Shown piece by piece: positions 27,454-36,890 of a stretch of 64,000 nt of DNA. Position 1 is the first letter of the stretch. Every line of letters begins with the position of its first letter. Position numbers and translations under genes: made by a program. The notes below the pieces were generated by a model. It did no database searches. It was not told the DNA's origin and saw only the letters and a list, made by a program, of their open reading frames with translations. The DNA is from Leptospira kobayashii (GTDB lineage: Bacteria > Spirochaetota > Leptospiria > Leptospirales > Leptospiraceae), in contig NZ_AP025028.1 in the NCBI RefSeq assembly GCF_003114835.2, positions 3,066,001-3,130,000 of the forward strand. Reading direction: 5' to 3'.

Positions 27454-28368
27454 TTGTATTCAAGACAAACAAAAATATTTGGTATCCTCGGATTCCCCTT
27501 AGGTCATACCTTAAGCCCATGGATCCACAATCATCTATTTTCACTTTCCGGATTTGACGGAGTTTATCTCGTTTTTGAAGATCAATTTTGGAATGAAAAA
27601 GGCGTATCGTCTCTCTTGGACTTAAAAGTCCAAGGAGTTTCCGTAACGATTCCATTCAAAGAATGGGCATTTTCGGTTGCTGATACTGCATGTGAGGCAT
27701 CCGCCCAAATGAAAGCTTCCAATACTCTTTGTTTTGCAGATGGTAAAATTTCCGCCCATAATACCGACGGCGAAGGTGCCGTCAGATCCATATTAGAAGA
27801 GAATAAGAAATTATTATCTCCGGAAGATTCTTCTTCCATACTCGTGATAGGAAGCGGAGGAAGTGCGAAGGGAATCCTGTTTTCATTGGTGAAAAAAATC
27901 AAGGAAAATGCTACAAATCATCTAACTTCCATTCCCTCCTCTTTGCCAAAAGGAAAAATCAGAATCCTGGCAAGAAACAAAACCGCAGTAGAAGAAATCA
28001 TTCTATCTTTGAATGCGGGCGAATTGATTTCATCTATTTCCAAAGAAGAAGCGATGGAAGAAAGAAAGAATATTTCACTTACCATCCATACCACTCCAGT
28101 AGGAATGAAGGGAATAGGAGGAGAACCTATCTTGGGCCGGGATTTTTTTCATAAACATTCTACTCTATTCGATATTGTTTACAACCCTTTGGAAACGGAT
28201 TTGGTAAAAGAAGCAAAAAGAAAAAAGGCGAAGATCATCCCCGGTTATTCCATGTTACTCTACCAAGGAATCAGGCAATTCGAACTCTTTACCCGGATGG
28301 ATGTGGAAAAAAAATGGATAGGGAAAATCGAATCGATTCTTCTCCGAGAATTGAAAAAAAGAAAATGA
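27454..28368 (+). CDS. aroE: Shikimate dehydrogenase
   Basis: This 304-residue enzyme reduces 3-dehydroshikimate with NADPH in the shikimate pathway. The N-terminal substrate domain shows GFPLGHTLSPWIHN and SVTIPFKE (catalytic Lys), then NTDGEGA carrying the catalytic Asp. The NADP Rossmann loop is IGSGGSAKGI, and the C-terminal motif is GYSMLLYQGIRQFELF. The start codon is TTG, supported by AAGGAG seven bases upstream; no ATG fits. Its stop overlaps the ATG of folC (ATGA), so the two are coupled. A loop of about 15 residues after the Rossmann motif is longer than usual. Confidence 0.94.
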   Translation: MYSRQTKIFGILGFPLGHTLSPWIHNHLFSLSGFDGVYLVFEDQFWNEKGVSSLLDLKVQGVSVTIPFKEWAFSVADTACEASAQMKASNTLCFADGKISAHNTDGEGAVRSILEENKKLLSPEDSSSILVIGSGGSAKGILFSLVKKIKENATNHLTSIPSSLPKGKIRILARNKTAVEEIILSLNAGELISSISKEEAMEERKNISLTIHTTPVGMKGIGGEPILGRDFFHKHSTLFDIVYNPLETDLVKEAKRKKAKIIPGYSMLLYQGIRQFELFTRMDVEKKWIGKIESILLRELKKRK

Positions 28369-29597
28369 AATCGTTTTTATATTTTTTATCCCGACTGGAA
28401 AATCCGGAAAAAACCAGGAATTTTAATAAATTCAAAAATTATAATTTAGATGAGTTTACCTCCATATTGGAAACGATTCGGAATGGGAACACTCCGACTC
28501 ATACCGATTATAAACCGTTTCGAATCTCCGTTGTAGGAACCAATGGAAAAGGTTCCACCTCACATTTCTTAAGTGAGATTTTAAAACTTACAAATCCTAC
28601 GAACAAAGTCGGACTTTATACTTCCCCGCACTTGGTTTCTCCTTTGGAAAGAATCAGCTTTCAATCGGAAGCCATCCCGGAACGGGAAGCGGATCAGTTG
28701 TTAGAGTCTTTGAATTCCGTGACCGGACTATTATCCAAGCTGAGTTATTTCGAATTTCTAACTTTGTTCGCATTTTTGTACTTCGAAAAACAGAACTGTA
28801 ATTTCGAAATTTGGGAAGCAGGTCTCGGGGGAAGATTGGATGCTACAAAACTTTCAAACCCGGATGTGATCGTTCTTACAAAAATCGGTTTGGATCATTG
28901 CGAGATTTTAGGGAATGATTTGGAAACTATTGCGAAAGAAAAAATTGGGATCAAAGGAGAGAAATCCAAAATCCTATTCAGCTTTCGACAAAGTCCGGAA
29001 CTGGAAACATTCATTCGAAACGAATCCGAAAAACTCGGCTTACAAGTTTATTTTCAAACCGAAGAATTTTCCAACGATTACCTGAAGTCTAACTTCCATT
29101 TTGCGAAATTCGTATTGGAAACTCTTGGTTGGATCGACCAAGATAAAGTCAGTTGGGAAAACAAAAATTTCCTTTTGCCCAAAGGGAGAATGGAAACACT
29201 TCACCCCTCTCCTAAGATCGTTTTTGATCCGGCACACAACCCCGATGCCATCGGGAAAACTCTGGAATGTTTTTTGGATTCCCTTGCCCCCGGAACTCCT
29301 TTTGATTTTTTAGTGGGTTCTCTTCCTGACAAAGACGCGGAAGGGATCTGGGAGGTGATTCAAAAATTCAAAGCAGATTCAGTCTATCTCTGGGAAGGAA
29401 ACGGTTTCCAAAACTGGGATTTTTTAAAAGGGAAAAATACGGACTACCCCCCAAAAACGGGGAACCATTTTCAAATTGTCAATGAAACCAACTTGGTCTC
29501 TGTTCTATCCGGTAGGAAAAAACCACTTCTTGTATCGGGAAGCTTTCGACTTTACGGGATATTGCAGTCCGCCATCCACAAAACATTTGCTCTTTAA
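28365..29597 (+). CDS. folC: Folylpolyglutamate synthase / dihydrofolate synthase
   Basis: This is a 410-residue Mur-ligase-fold protein. The P-loop is VVGTNGKGSTSHFL, followed by the omega-type segment YTSPHLVSPLERI, the catalytic region EAGLGGRLDATKL, VLTKIGLDHCEILG, and the C-terminal glutamate-ligase motif FDPAHNPDA. It adds glutamate to folates and probably also to dihydropteroate. The ATG at 28365 overlaps the aroE stop by four bases and gives the expected length; upstream codons belong to another frame of aroE. Confidence 0.92.
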   Translation: MKSFLYFLSRLENPEKTRNFNKFKNYNLDEFTSILETIRNGNTPTHTDYKPFRISVVGTNGKGSTSHFLSEILKLTNPTNKVGLYTSPHLVSPLERISFQSEAIPEREADQLLESLNSVTGLLSKLSYFEFLTLFAFLYFEKQNCNFEIWEAGLGGRLDATKLSNPDVIVLTKIGLDHCEILGNDLETIAKEKIGIKGEKSKILFSFRQSPELETFIRNESEKLGLQVYFQTEEFSNDYLKSNFHFAKFVLETLGWIDQDKVSWENKNFLLPKGRMETLHPSPKIVFDPAHNPDAIGKTLECFLDSLAPGTPFDFLVGSLPDKDAEGIWEVIQKFKADSVYLWEGNGFQNWDFLKGKNTDYPPKTGNHFQIVNETNLVSVLSGRKKPLLVSGSFRLYGILQSAIHKTFAL

Positions 29598-29659
29598 ATT
29601 TCAGCTTTACATTTCCGATCCGATCCAAAATCTTCTTTTAGGAAACAACGTTCAGGATC

Positions 29660-30280
29660 ATGCAGACCCCGAAAGAACACACAAGACGAGAGATCTTACA
29701 AGCCGCAAGAGAAGAATTCATCCAACTAGGTTTTGAAAAAGCTTCCATGCGAACGATTGCCAAAAAAGCGAAAGTTTCAACGAGCAATATATACAACTAT
29801 TTCGAAAACAAAGAACACTTGCTTGTTGAGATACTTGGTCCCATTCTTTCTGGCATGGAAAAAGCATTTCAGTTTATTTCCCAGCCAAACTACTTTGAAA
29901 AAAGATTCAATGATTCATATGAAAACTGGAAAGAACGATTCAATATCGCCTTGGATTATGTGGATGCTAACAGAGATGATTTCATCTTACTCCTGCTAAA
30001 GTCTCAAGGATCTTCATTGGAAGACTTTCCTGAAAAAGCTCTCACCCGATTTACAAAAATCAGTTTTGACCAATACCAGGAATTCAAAGCGGCGAATGCA
30101 AATTTTCGCGGGGAAATCAACGAATTTGTAGTTCGCAATATTCTATCCTTCTTTTTGAATATATTCGTACAAATGATACGCCAAAATATCACCAAGGCGG
30201 AAATGCTCAAATACGAAGATAGTTTCTTGAAATTTTTGCATTACGGATACAAAGGTTCGATTGCCTCCGATCTGAATTGA
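29660..30280 (+). CDS. TetR/AcrR-family transcriptional regulator
   Basis: This is a 206-residue protein with an N-terminal helix-turn-helix typical of TetR: REILQAAREEFIQLGFEKASMRTIAKKAKVSTSNIYNYFENKEHLL (split helices about 8-55). The remaining helical ligand-binding domain is unspecific. AGGA just upstream of the ATG is a plausible ribosome site. It lies between folC and trpF with no obvious target operon; the ligand and regulated genes are unknown. Confidence 0.85.
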   Translation: MQTPKEHTRREILQAAREEFIQLGFEKASMRTIAKKAKVSTSNIYNYFENKEHLLVEILGPILSGMEKAFQFISQPNYFEKRFNDSYENWKERFNIALDYVDANRDDFILLLLKSQGSSLEDFPEKALTRFTKISFDQYQEFKAANANFRGEINEFVVRNILSFFLNIFVQMIRQNITKAEMLKYEDSFLKFLHYGYKGSIASDLN

Positions 30281-30295
30281 TACAATCTGGCTCCT

Positions 30296-30919
30296 ATGGG
30301 AGCCAAAATCAAAATCTGTGGGATCAGAACCACCGAAATCATACAAGTTTGTACGGATTTGGAAGTAGATCTGATCGGCCTGAATTTTTCTCCGAACTCT
30401 CCCAGAAACATCAAAGAAAATGAAGTCTCGAATCTGATTCAAAAGAGACATACCAAAGGTTTTCCCAAAATCGTTTTTTTATTTTACGATAACGAAATCA
30501 CAGAGATTCGGTCCATTATCGAAAAGCATGAACCAGATTATGTGCAGTTCATTCAAGGTGATAGCAAACTAACGTCCGATATATGGAACAAATATCTAAA
30601 CAGTAAAAAATTACTTCCTTCATTTAGAATCAGTGAAGAAGTAAAAGACGAATCCGTTCTTTATCCGGAACTCCCTTTTGTGATTTTAGACAGTTATAAA
30701 AAAGGATTGGGAGGTGGGACGGGTGAAAGTTTCCCTTGGGAGTATGTAAAAAACGTAAAACGCCCCTACTTACTTGCCGGAGGAATCACTCCTGTCAATG
30801 TCCGGGAAGCATTAAAGTATCTAAATCCCTTCGGAATCGATGTGGCCAGCGGCGTGGAAACGGACGGAAAAAAAGATCCGGAAAAAATCAGACAATTGGT
30901 GAAATATGTCAGAGGATGA
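30296..30919 (+). CDS. trpF: Phosphoribosylanthranilate isomerase
   Basis: The 207-residue TIM-barrel protein begins with KICGIRTTEI, whose Cys is the general base, and contains LDSYKKGLGGGTGESFPWE, whose Asp is the general acid, then LAGGITPVNVREAL and GIDVASGVETDG at the phosphate site. It catalyses the third committed step of tryptophan synthesis. No other trp gene is in the window, so the pathway genes are scattered. Its end overlaps mutS by 14 bases. Confidence 0.93.
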   Translation: MGAKIKICGIRTTEIIQVCTDLEVDLIGLNFSPNSPRNIKENEVSNLIQKRHTKGFPKIVFLFYDNEITEIRSIIEKHEPDYVQFIQGDSKLTSDIWNKYLNSKKLLPSFRISEEVKDESVLYPELPFVILDSYKKGLGGGTGESFPWEYVKNVKRPYLLAGGITPVNVREALKYLNPFGIDVASGVETDGKKDPEKIRQLVKYVRG

Positions 30920-33437
30920 TGCACTAAATACGCCCGTTATGCGGCAATTTGCGGAAGTAAAGACGCAGCACCCCGATTCCATTGTTTTTTTTCGGATGGG
31001 GGACTTTTATGAAATGTTCCAAGACGATGCAAAAGACGCTGCAGTTCTACTGGACATCACTCTCACCAAAAGACAAAATCAAATCCCCATGGCAGGGATT
31101 CCTTACCATGCAGCGGAAGGCTATATTGCAAGGTTACTTTCCGCAGGCAGAAAAGTAGTCGTCTGCGAACAAATCAAATCGGATGATCCGAAAGCAAAAA
31201 TCATGCTTAGGGAAGTGGTGCGGATCATCACTCCCGGAACCGTCGTTGAAGATCATTTGCTCAGCGGATACCAGAACAATTATTTATCCGTATTCTGGCA
31301 GGAAAAAAATACCGTCTATCTTGCGTTTGCTGATGTAACAACCGCTGAGTTGGTTTATTTTTATTACACCGCCACGGAAAAAGAAAAAATCAAAGATACG
31401 ATCGAAAGATTTTCTCCGAAAGAATTATTGTATGCAGAAACTTCCAAAGAGTCCATCCCTGAACTTGGGCGGGACAAGCAACTGATCTTAACTCCCCTTT
31501 TGCCTGAGTTTTTACCCGGCGAAAAACAGACCGGTGCTCAGGTGCTTGTACATGTTTTGGATTGTTATCTCAAATACAATTACCGCCAACATAATTTCAG
31601 TTTCAAATCTCCAAGGCTCATTGATGAATCCGAATTTTTAGGATTGGATGAAAGAACCATTTCCCATCTGGAACTGGTGGAAAACGAAAACAATAAGAAT
31701 CATACTCTATTCGGAATTCTGAATCGTTGCACTACCCCGAGCGGGAAGAGATACTTAAGACAAAGAATTCTTTTCCCTACAAGAAATCCGGAGATGATCA
31801 GATCCCATTGGGACAAAATTGAAATTTTAATTACAGGCAAAAAAGAAAGAATCCAGATTCAAACGAAACTCTCCGAAATGATCGACATGGAACGGGTGTT
31901 AGCCCGATTTCGCGGAGGCAAAGCTTCCCCCCGAGATATGAGCGGAATTCAAAAAACCATCTCCGCTTATAAATCCGTAAAAGAGACCCTGGATACCATA
32001 GCTTATCCGTTCGCCGATTTATCCAAAGAACTTGTTTTGTTCGGAACTCTCCTCGAAGAAAGGGTTTTCCCCGGTGAACTTCCCGTCTTCTTGGGAAACT
32101 CTCCTTTTATCAAAGCAGGATACTCAAAAGAATACGATCTTGCCACTCTTGCCAAAGAGAAAGGAAAAGATTGGATCTTAGAGCTGGAAGAAAAAGAAAA
32201 AAAAGAATCGGGACTCTCCTCTTTAAAGATCCGTTATAATAAAATCTTAGGTTATTTTTTTGAAATTTCAAGGATGCAAGCAAAAGACGCTCCGAGTCAT
32301 TTCATAAAAAAACAAACACTCGTTACAGGGGAACGATTCACCTCTCCGGAGCTGGAGGAAAAAGAAAGATCCATCCTGGAAGCGGATGAAATCATAGAAA
32401 GGATCGAAAAAGAAGAATTCGATTTTTTAATTGCGGAAGCATTGAAAAGTTTTTCCAATTTCCTGCAAATGGCAGCCGAGGTGGCTTCCCTGGACTACCA
32501 TATCTCCCTCACCCAATGTAAGGAAGAATACCAATGGATACGCCCTGAGATCAGAGAAGACGGTAAAATGATCCTAACAGATGCCCGCCATCCCGTTGTA
32601 GAAGCCTTCCTTCCTTTGGGGGATCGGTTTGTTCCCAACTCACTGGATCTCGACCCGAAGGAAGACTCCATCGCCATTCTCACCGGACCCAATATGGCGG
32701 GTAAATCGACTTATATGCGTCAGGTGGCGATCAATCAGATCCTATTCCAAATGGGATCTTATCTTCCCATCAAATCGGCATCTCTTCCGATCGTGGACAG
32801 AATATTTACCCGGATTGGTTCCGGCGACAATCTTACCACGGGAGAATCCACATTCTTTGTGGAAATGAAGGAAACCGCCTATATCTTAAGCCAATTCACA
32901 GAAAACAGTTTGATTCTATTTGACGAAGTGGGACGGGGAACGTCAACTTACGACGGTTTATCGATTGCCTGGGCGATCATAGAATTTCTATCAGGGAGTT
33001 TTCCCAGACCGAAAACGATCTTTGCCACACATTATCACGAGCTTACCGAACTTGAAAAAGGAAAAGGGATTTTCAATTTATACCTGGATACTTTTGAAAA
33101 AGAAGGAGAAGTATTATTCCTTAAAAAAGTAAAAAAGGGGAAATCAAAACAATCCTTCGGAATCTACGTGGCAAAATTGGCAGGGCTTCCCAAAGAAGTG
33201 ACGGAGAGAGCATCCAATATACTTCTCGGACTCGAATCTAAAAAAAGAGAAATCAAAGTTCGCAAAGAAGAACCTCTTCTTTTCGGAAATCTCTTGGAGT
33301 CCGCATTACCCGGAAAATCGGTAAGCGAAGAAAGGATTCTGAAAAAACTGAAAAACCTGTCGATCAATTCCATTCCGCCGATCGAAGCCTTACAGATATT
33401 AGAAGAACTAAGTCGTTGGTCGAAAGAGAAAGAGTAA
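30906..33437 (+). CDS. mutS: DNA mismatch repair protein MutS
   Basis: This is an 843-residue MutS1. The mismatch-reading motif is in FFRMGDFYEMF (Phe-x-Glu), the connector and lever regions follow, and the ATPase has Walker A TGPNMAGKSTYMRQ, Walker B LILFDEVGRGTSTYDG and the His of FATHYHEL. The C-terminal helix-turn-helix and dimer segment is present. It recognises mispairs and recruits MutL, which is not in this window. It starts inside trpF and overlaps the convergent serB gene by 30 bases. Confidence 0.96.
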   Translation: MSEDDALNTPVMRQFAEVKTQHPDSIVFFRMGDFYEMFQDDAKDAAVLLDITLTKRQNQIPMAGIPYHAAEGYIARLLSAGRKVVVCEQIKSDDPKAKIMLREVVRIITPGTVVEDHLLSGYQNNYLSVFWQEKNTVYLAFADVTTAELVYFYYTATEKEKIKDTIERFSPKELLYAETSKESIPELGRDKQLILTPLLPEFLPGEKQTGAQVLVHVLDCYLKYNYRQHNFSFKSPRLIDESEFLGLDERTISHLELVENENNKNHTLFGILNRCTTPSGKRYLRQRILFPTRNPEMIRSHWDKIEILITGKKERIQIQTKLSEMIDMERVLARFRGGKASPRDMSGIQKTISAYKSVKETLDTIAYPFADLSKELVLFGTLLEERVFPGELPVFLGNSPFIKAGYSKEYDLATLAKEKGKDWILELEEKEKKESGLSSLKIRYNKILGYFFEISRMQAKDAPSHFIKKQTLVTGERFTSPELEEKERSILEADEIIERIEKEEFDFLIAEALKSFSNFLQMAAEVASLDYHISLTQCKEEYQWIRPEIREDGKMILTDARHPVVEAFLPLGDRFVPNSLDLDPKEDSIAILTGPNMAGKSTYMRQVAINQILFQMGSYLPIKSASLPIVDRIFTRIGSGDNLTTGESTFFVEMKETAYILSQFTENSLILFDEVGRGTSTYDGLSIAWAIIEFLSGSFPRPKTIFATHYHELTELEKGKGIFNLYLDTFEKEGEVLFLKKVKKGKSKQSFGIYVAKLAGLPKEVTERASNILLGLESKKREIKVRKEEPLLFGNLLESALPGKSVSEERILKKLKNLSINSIPPIEALQILEELSRWSKEKE

Positions 33438-34289
33438 AACACTCATATCTGAAAAATCGATCCAATTCAAAATCTGATCTTTTAACCCCTGTTTCGCGTG
33501 AAAGCCGATTCCAATATGTGCGGATTGTAACATCAAACCGTCATTGGCACCATCCCCGACGGCAACAATCTGCTCTTTGAGGATACTTTGTTCTTTGGAA
33601 TAAAAATTCAAATACTCGGCTTTCTTTTCCTTACCGATGATCTCACCTAAAATTTCACCTGTAAAGATCCCATCCTTTTCTTCCAAATGATTTGCTCTGT
33701 AAAAGGAAACAGGATATTTTTTTGCAAACAAATCCAAAACAGGAGTAAAGCCCCCGCTTAGAATCGAAATCTTAGTATGAAGCTTGGGAAGCTCCTGGAA
33801 TAAAATATCCATTCCCGAATTCAAATGGAGTAGTTCATAAACTTCCCCGAAACTTTTTCGGGACAACCCATTCAAAAGAATCACTCGTTTCCTAAGCGCT
33901 TCCTCAAACCCCATTCCACCGTCCATCGCTTGTTTGGTGACGGAAGCGACTTGTTCGTAGACTCCGTGTTTGCGGGCCAATTCATCAATCACTTCTTCCT
34001 GAATCACGGTGGAGTCCATATCAAAACAGAAAAGACTCGGTTCTTTCGGATTGAGATGATTTTCCATTTGCAATACATCCACCCGGTCGGAGGCAACGGA
34101 AAGCCGAAGGTCCACCAATTCCTCACGAGAGAGAGGGGTATCCAATAGGACTTCGATACAGGAATGACCGAAGGAAAAAGAAGATACAGGATCAGAAGGA
34201 AATTTGTTTTTTAAGTCCTGATTTTGGAGGGAAGAAACAAAGGAAAAATTCTCAAACTTTCCCTTTTTGATAAATAATAATACAGCCAT
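33408..34289 (-). CDS. serB: Phosphoserine phosphatase
   Basis: Counted from the ATG at 34289 this is a 293-residue HAD enzyme. Motif I is FCFDMDSTVI (nucleophile Asp and general acid Asp), then the cap segment EEVIDELARKHG, motif II ILSGGF, and motif IV VAVGDGANDGLML. It releases serine from phosphoserine. The N-terminal ~95 residues are divergent but fit an ACT-like domain common in SerB. The reading frame open up to 34472 overlaps the neighbouring lipoprotein gene and is not used. Confidence 0.9.
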   Translation of the reverse strand: MAVLLFIKKGKFENFSFVSSLQNQDLKNKFPSDPVSSFSFGHSCIEVLLDTPLSREELVDLRLSVASDRVDVLQMENHLNPKEPSLFCFDMDSTVIQEEVIDELARKHGVYEQVASVTKQAMDGGMGFEEALRKRVILLNGLSRKSFGEVYELLHLNSGMDILFQELPKLHTKISILSGGFTPVLDLFAKKYPVSFYRANHLEEKDGIFTGEILGEIIGKEKKAEYLNFYSKEQSILKEQIVAVGDGANDGLMLQSAHIGIGFHAKQGLKDQILNWIDFSDMSVLLFLFRPTT

Positions 34290-34302
34290 GAATATAAAAC
34301 TT

Positions 34303-35070
34303 TTACGGAACGAGAGGACGTAGTTTTTTTCCCCAGATTTCGTAACCTTTTTCATTAAAATGAAGTTTGTCCCCGTTATCCCTGACAAATTCCTCACGCA
34401 GAAAGAGTTCGTCCGGCTTTCGGAGATCATCCCAAACTTCCACATATTCCACATTCTTTGTTTTACGGGCAAAATTTGACAAAAACAGATTGTATACGGG
34501 AACGATTTGATTCAACTCCCGCACTTTGGTAGGAGGAACTGCCATCACAATCACACGGATGGACGGATTCTTTTTATGAACGGTCTCTATAATGGATTGG
34601 AAATTTCTTTGGACAAGGGATAAACATTTCCCCTGAATCATGTCATTCCCTCCTATCTCCATAACGATCACCGACGGAGAAAGAGTGAGAACATCTTCCT
34701 GGATACGAGAAAGTAATGTCTCAGTCATATCACCACCTATCCCGCGATTAGTGACACTCTGATTAGGAAATTCTTTTTTGATTAATTCGGGTAAAAACAA
34801 ATGAACCAGACTGTTTCCTACAAAAACAACCCGGGAAGATTTTTTGGACTTATTGTCTTCGCTGTAAAGCAGCCTTACAGGAAACCAAATCTTTTCTATG
34901 TACTGTTTGAAATCCTTTTGGTTGCGCCAACCAGGTTCATTGAAACATACAAAATTCGGATCGTAATAATCTTTGCTGGGTCGAAGGCTACAACCCACTA
35001 AGGAGAGAGAGAAAAGCACCCAAAGGAGGAGATGGGCGGAAATTGAATTATTCTTGTTCGCCCGGCTCAT
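34303..35070 (-). CDS. SGNH/GDSL-hydrolase lipoprotein
   Basis: The 255-residue protein has a lipoprotein signal with lipobox LVGC (acylated Cys near residue 27). SGNH blocks follow in order: VFVGNSLVHLF (block I with the nucleophile Ser, GNS rather than GDS), NRGIGGDMTETLL (Gly block), EIGGNDM (Asn block) and DKLHFNEKGYEIWG (Asp-His block). It is probably an esterase or acetylesterase acting on envelope carbohydrate or lipid at the periplasmic face. Its ATG lies inside the end of the 59-residue small gene upstream, implying coupled translation. Confidence 0.87.
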   Translation of the reverse strand: MSRANKNNSISAHLLLWVLFSLSLVGCSLRPSKDYYDPNFVCFNEPGWRNQKDFKQYIEKIWFPVRLLYSEDNKSKKSSRVVFVGNSLVHLFLPELIKKEFPNQSVTNRGIGGDMTETLLSRIQEDVLTLSPSVIVMEIGGNDMIQGKCLSLVQRNFQSIIETVHKKNPSIRVIVMAVPPTKVRELNQIVPVYNLFLSNFARKTKNVEYVEVWDDLRKPDELFLREEFVRDNGDKLHFNEKGYEIWGKKLRPLVP

Positions 35071-35227
35071 TCATTCGGAAGCGTTTTTGCCAATCTTTGA
35101 TTTGCGACTGAGCGTACTCTTCCGTGTCGCATATGCGAAATTCAATCGGATTATTTGTCGTAGTTTCAATGAGCTTAGCTTCGATGTATCCATTCTTCAG
35201 CTTGGTTGTCTCTATGCGATATCTCAT
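35048..35227 (-). CDS. Small 59-residue protein of unknown function
   Basis: The gene encodes 59 residues beginning MRYRIETTKLKNG and ending MNEPGEQE. It has GGAG eight bases before the ATG, a normal ribosome site. The composition is that of a small soluble, mixed-charge protein, with a beta-rich first half (two strands around KNGYIEAKLIE) and a helical second half (EEYAQSQIKDWQKRF). Its last 23 bases overlap the start of the SGNH lipoprotein gene. It follows the transporter gene by 24 bases. I do not recognise the family. Confidence 0.7.
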   Translation of the reverse strand: MRYRIETTKLKNGYIEAKLIETTTNNPIEFRICDTEEYAQSQIKDWQKRFRMNEPGEQE

Positions 35228-35251
35228 CTATCTATCTCCGAATACCAGAAT

Positions 35252-36829
35252 TTATTTATTACGTATCTTGGCAATCTCTTCTAAAGTCTCTTCTTCTCGG
35301 TATTTTCCGAAAAGAAAAATTGCCAAAAGACAGAACCCAGAGGCAAGCGGTCCTGTTAAACGAACACCCAGCTCTCCACCATTCTCTTCTTCTTCCACTT
35401 TACAGACGATCTTTTCTATTAGATTTTTATTGTTTTCTCCTATATTTTTTACCTCTGAACCGGATTCAGATTGAATCTGCGATTCTTTTGCCGTGGCATC
35501 TGTAACAGAAGGTGCAATGATTCCCGTAACATTCGGAGAAACTTGTTTTTTAGATTCCCGGGAAAGTCCGATCAAAATAACAGAACTGAAAATAAGAACT
35601 GCTAGTGTTTGCCCCAATTTTTGCATAAAGGTTCTGCCTGCATAAAACAATCCTTCCCGTTTGGAACCTGTCTTCAAAGCATCAAGCTCTGCAATATCCG
35701 CAAGTATTGCATTCGGTAGAATGCCCAAAATGGCAATAGGAACCGCTGCAACGGCAACAATCAAATAACCCTGGATATGTGGCGGAATCGGCAAACTATC
35801 TTTTCCGATGAAAAAGATGGAGAGGAAGAGTATTAAAAAAATATAAAATCCGAAAAGAACAGTACGTTTCTTTCCTACTTTTCGTGCGACTATATTGACT
35901 ACCGGATAAAAAGCAAAAGAAACAAGAAGCATAATCGTAAGAAGCTGAGTTACAAATTCACGCTCTAACTGAAGCAATACGGTAACATAATAGGAAATTC
36001 CTGTAGTTAACACCGTTAATGCGAGAAAATAACAAAGATCCGATAATGCGAAATACAGAAAATTTTTGTTTTTGAAAGTAAGCGCTACCGCTTCCCGAAA
36101 AGGAACAGAGGAAGGTTCGGATTCACAGTATGTTTTTTCTTTGATGGCAAAGACCGGAAAATACATACAAATGGCCGCAAATCCGCAAAGAATTCCCAAG
36201 GCGTATTGACGGGACAAAAGGGACTGGATTGCGGAATCGGAAGAATACGAGAAATGAGCACTCAAAACATTGGCAATCATAGGCTCTGTAGAAGCCACAA
36301 TGATCCCCAAAGCGTAGGTAACCGAAATATAAGTGGAAAGATTGAGTCTTTCGTTCGGGGTGTGGCCGAGCTCAGGGATAAGTGCAAAATACGGGGTCAC
36401 ATAGATGGTCAAAAACAGGTAAAATAAGAGCATAAACACTGTCATCCAGACCAAATTCAGTCCGGAAATGAAGTGATTCGGAGGAAGAAAGATCAGCCAA
36501 CAAAAGATCGCAGCAGGAATCCCGCCTAACGCCAGATAGGGCATACGTCTACCGAACCTGGACTGAAACCTGTCGGAAGAATTGGCCACAATCGGGTCAG
36601 TGATCGCATCCCATAACCTTCCTACGGCTGCCACAACACCGATAGTGGAAAGACCCCAAAACGCCATCTTTTCAATCAGATCGGGAAAACAATCTTCTCC
36701 CGTTTTTGTAGCAGGAGGGAGGTAAAAATAAACTTGGTGAAGGCCGATGATATTGATCAGAGTAGACCAACCGAGTTGGCCCACTGCATAACTGATCTGT
36801 TTTCCAAAAGGAAGAGAGGGTTTTGGCAT
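35252..36829 (-). CDS. GPH-type (MelB-like) MFS transporter
   Basis: This is a 525-residue protein with about 12 membrane helices. The family motif after helix 2 is very clear: GRLWDAITDPIVANSSDR and FGRRMPYLALG, as in glycoside-pentoside-hexuronide cation symporters and related lipid/steroid transporters. A large cytosolic/periplasmic loop near residues 430-490 is unusual and rich in Ser, Glu and Lys. The substrate is not predictable. It is followed by the 59-residue gene and the SGNH lipoprotein on the same strand. Confidence 0.85.
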   Translation of the reverse strand: MPKPSLPFGKQISYAVGQLGWSTLINIIGLHQVYFYLPPATKTGEDCFPDLIEKMAFWGLSTIGVVAAVGRLWDAITDPIVANSSDRFQSRFGRRMPYLALGGIPAAIFCWLIFLPPNHFISGLNLVWMTVFMLLFYLFLTIYVTPYFALIPELGHTPNERLNLSTYISVTYALGIIVASTEPMIANVLSAHFSYSSDSAIQSLLSRQYALGILCGFAAICMYFPVFAIKEKTYCESEPSSVPFREAVALTFKNKNFLYFALSDLCYFLALTVLTTGISYYVTVLLQLEREFVTQLLTIMLLVSFAFYPVVNIVARKVGKKRTVLFGFYIFLILFLSIFFIGKDSLPIPPHIQGYLIVAVAAVPIAILGILPNAILADIAELDALKTGSKREGLFYAGRTFMQKLGQTLAVLIFSSVILIGLSRESKKQVSPNVTGIIAPSVTDATAKESQIQSESGSEVKNIGENNKNLIEKIVCKVEEEENGGELGVRLTGPLASGFCLLAIFLFGKYREEETLEEIAKIRNK

Positions 36830-36890
36830 TCTATTTTCTCTGGTTGAGGGAAAGTAGAAAGATATTACTCCTCTATCTTAAAAAGGCAAA

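Noticed and set aside
34290..34472. N-terminal extension of serB
   Set aside because: It overlaps the neighbouring SGNH gene and adds 61 residues with no relation to the phosphatase family; the ATG at 34289 gives a normal length.
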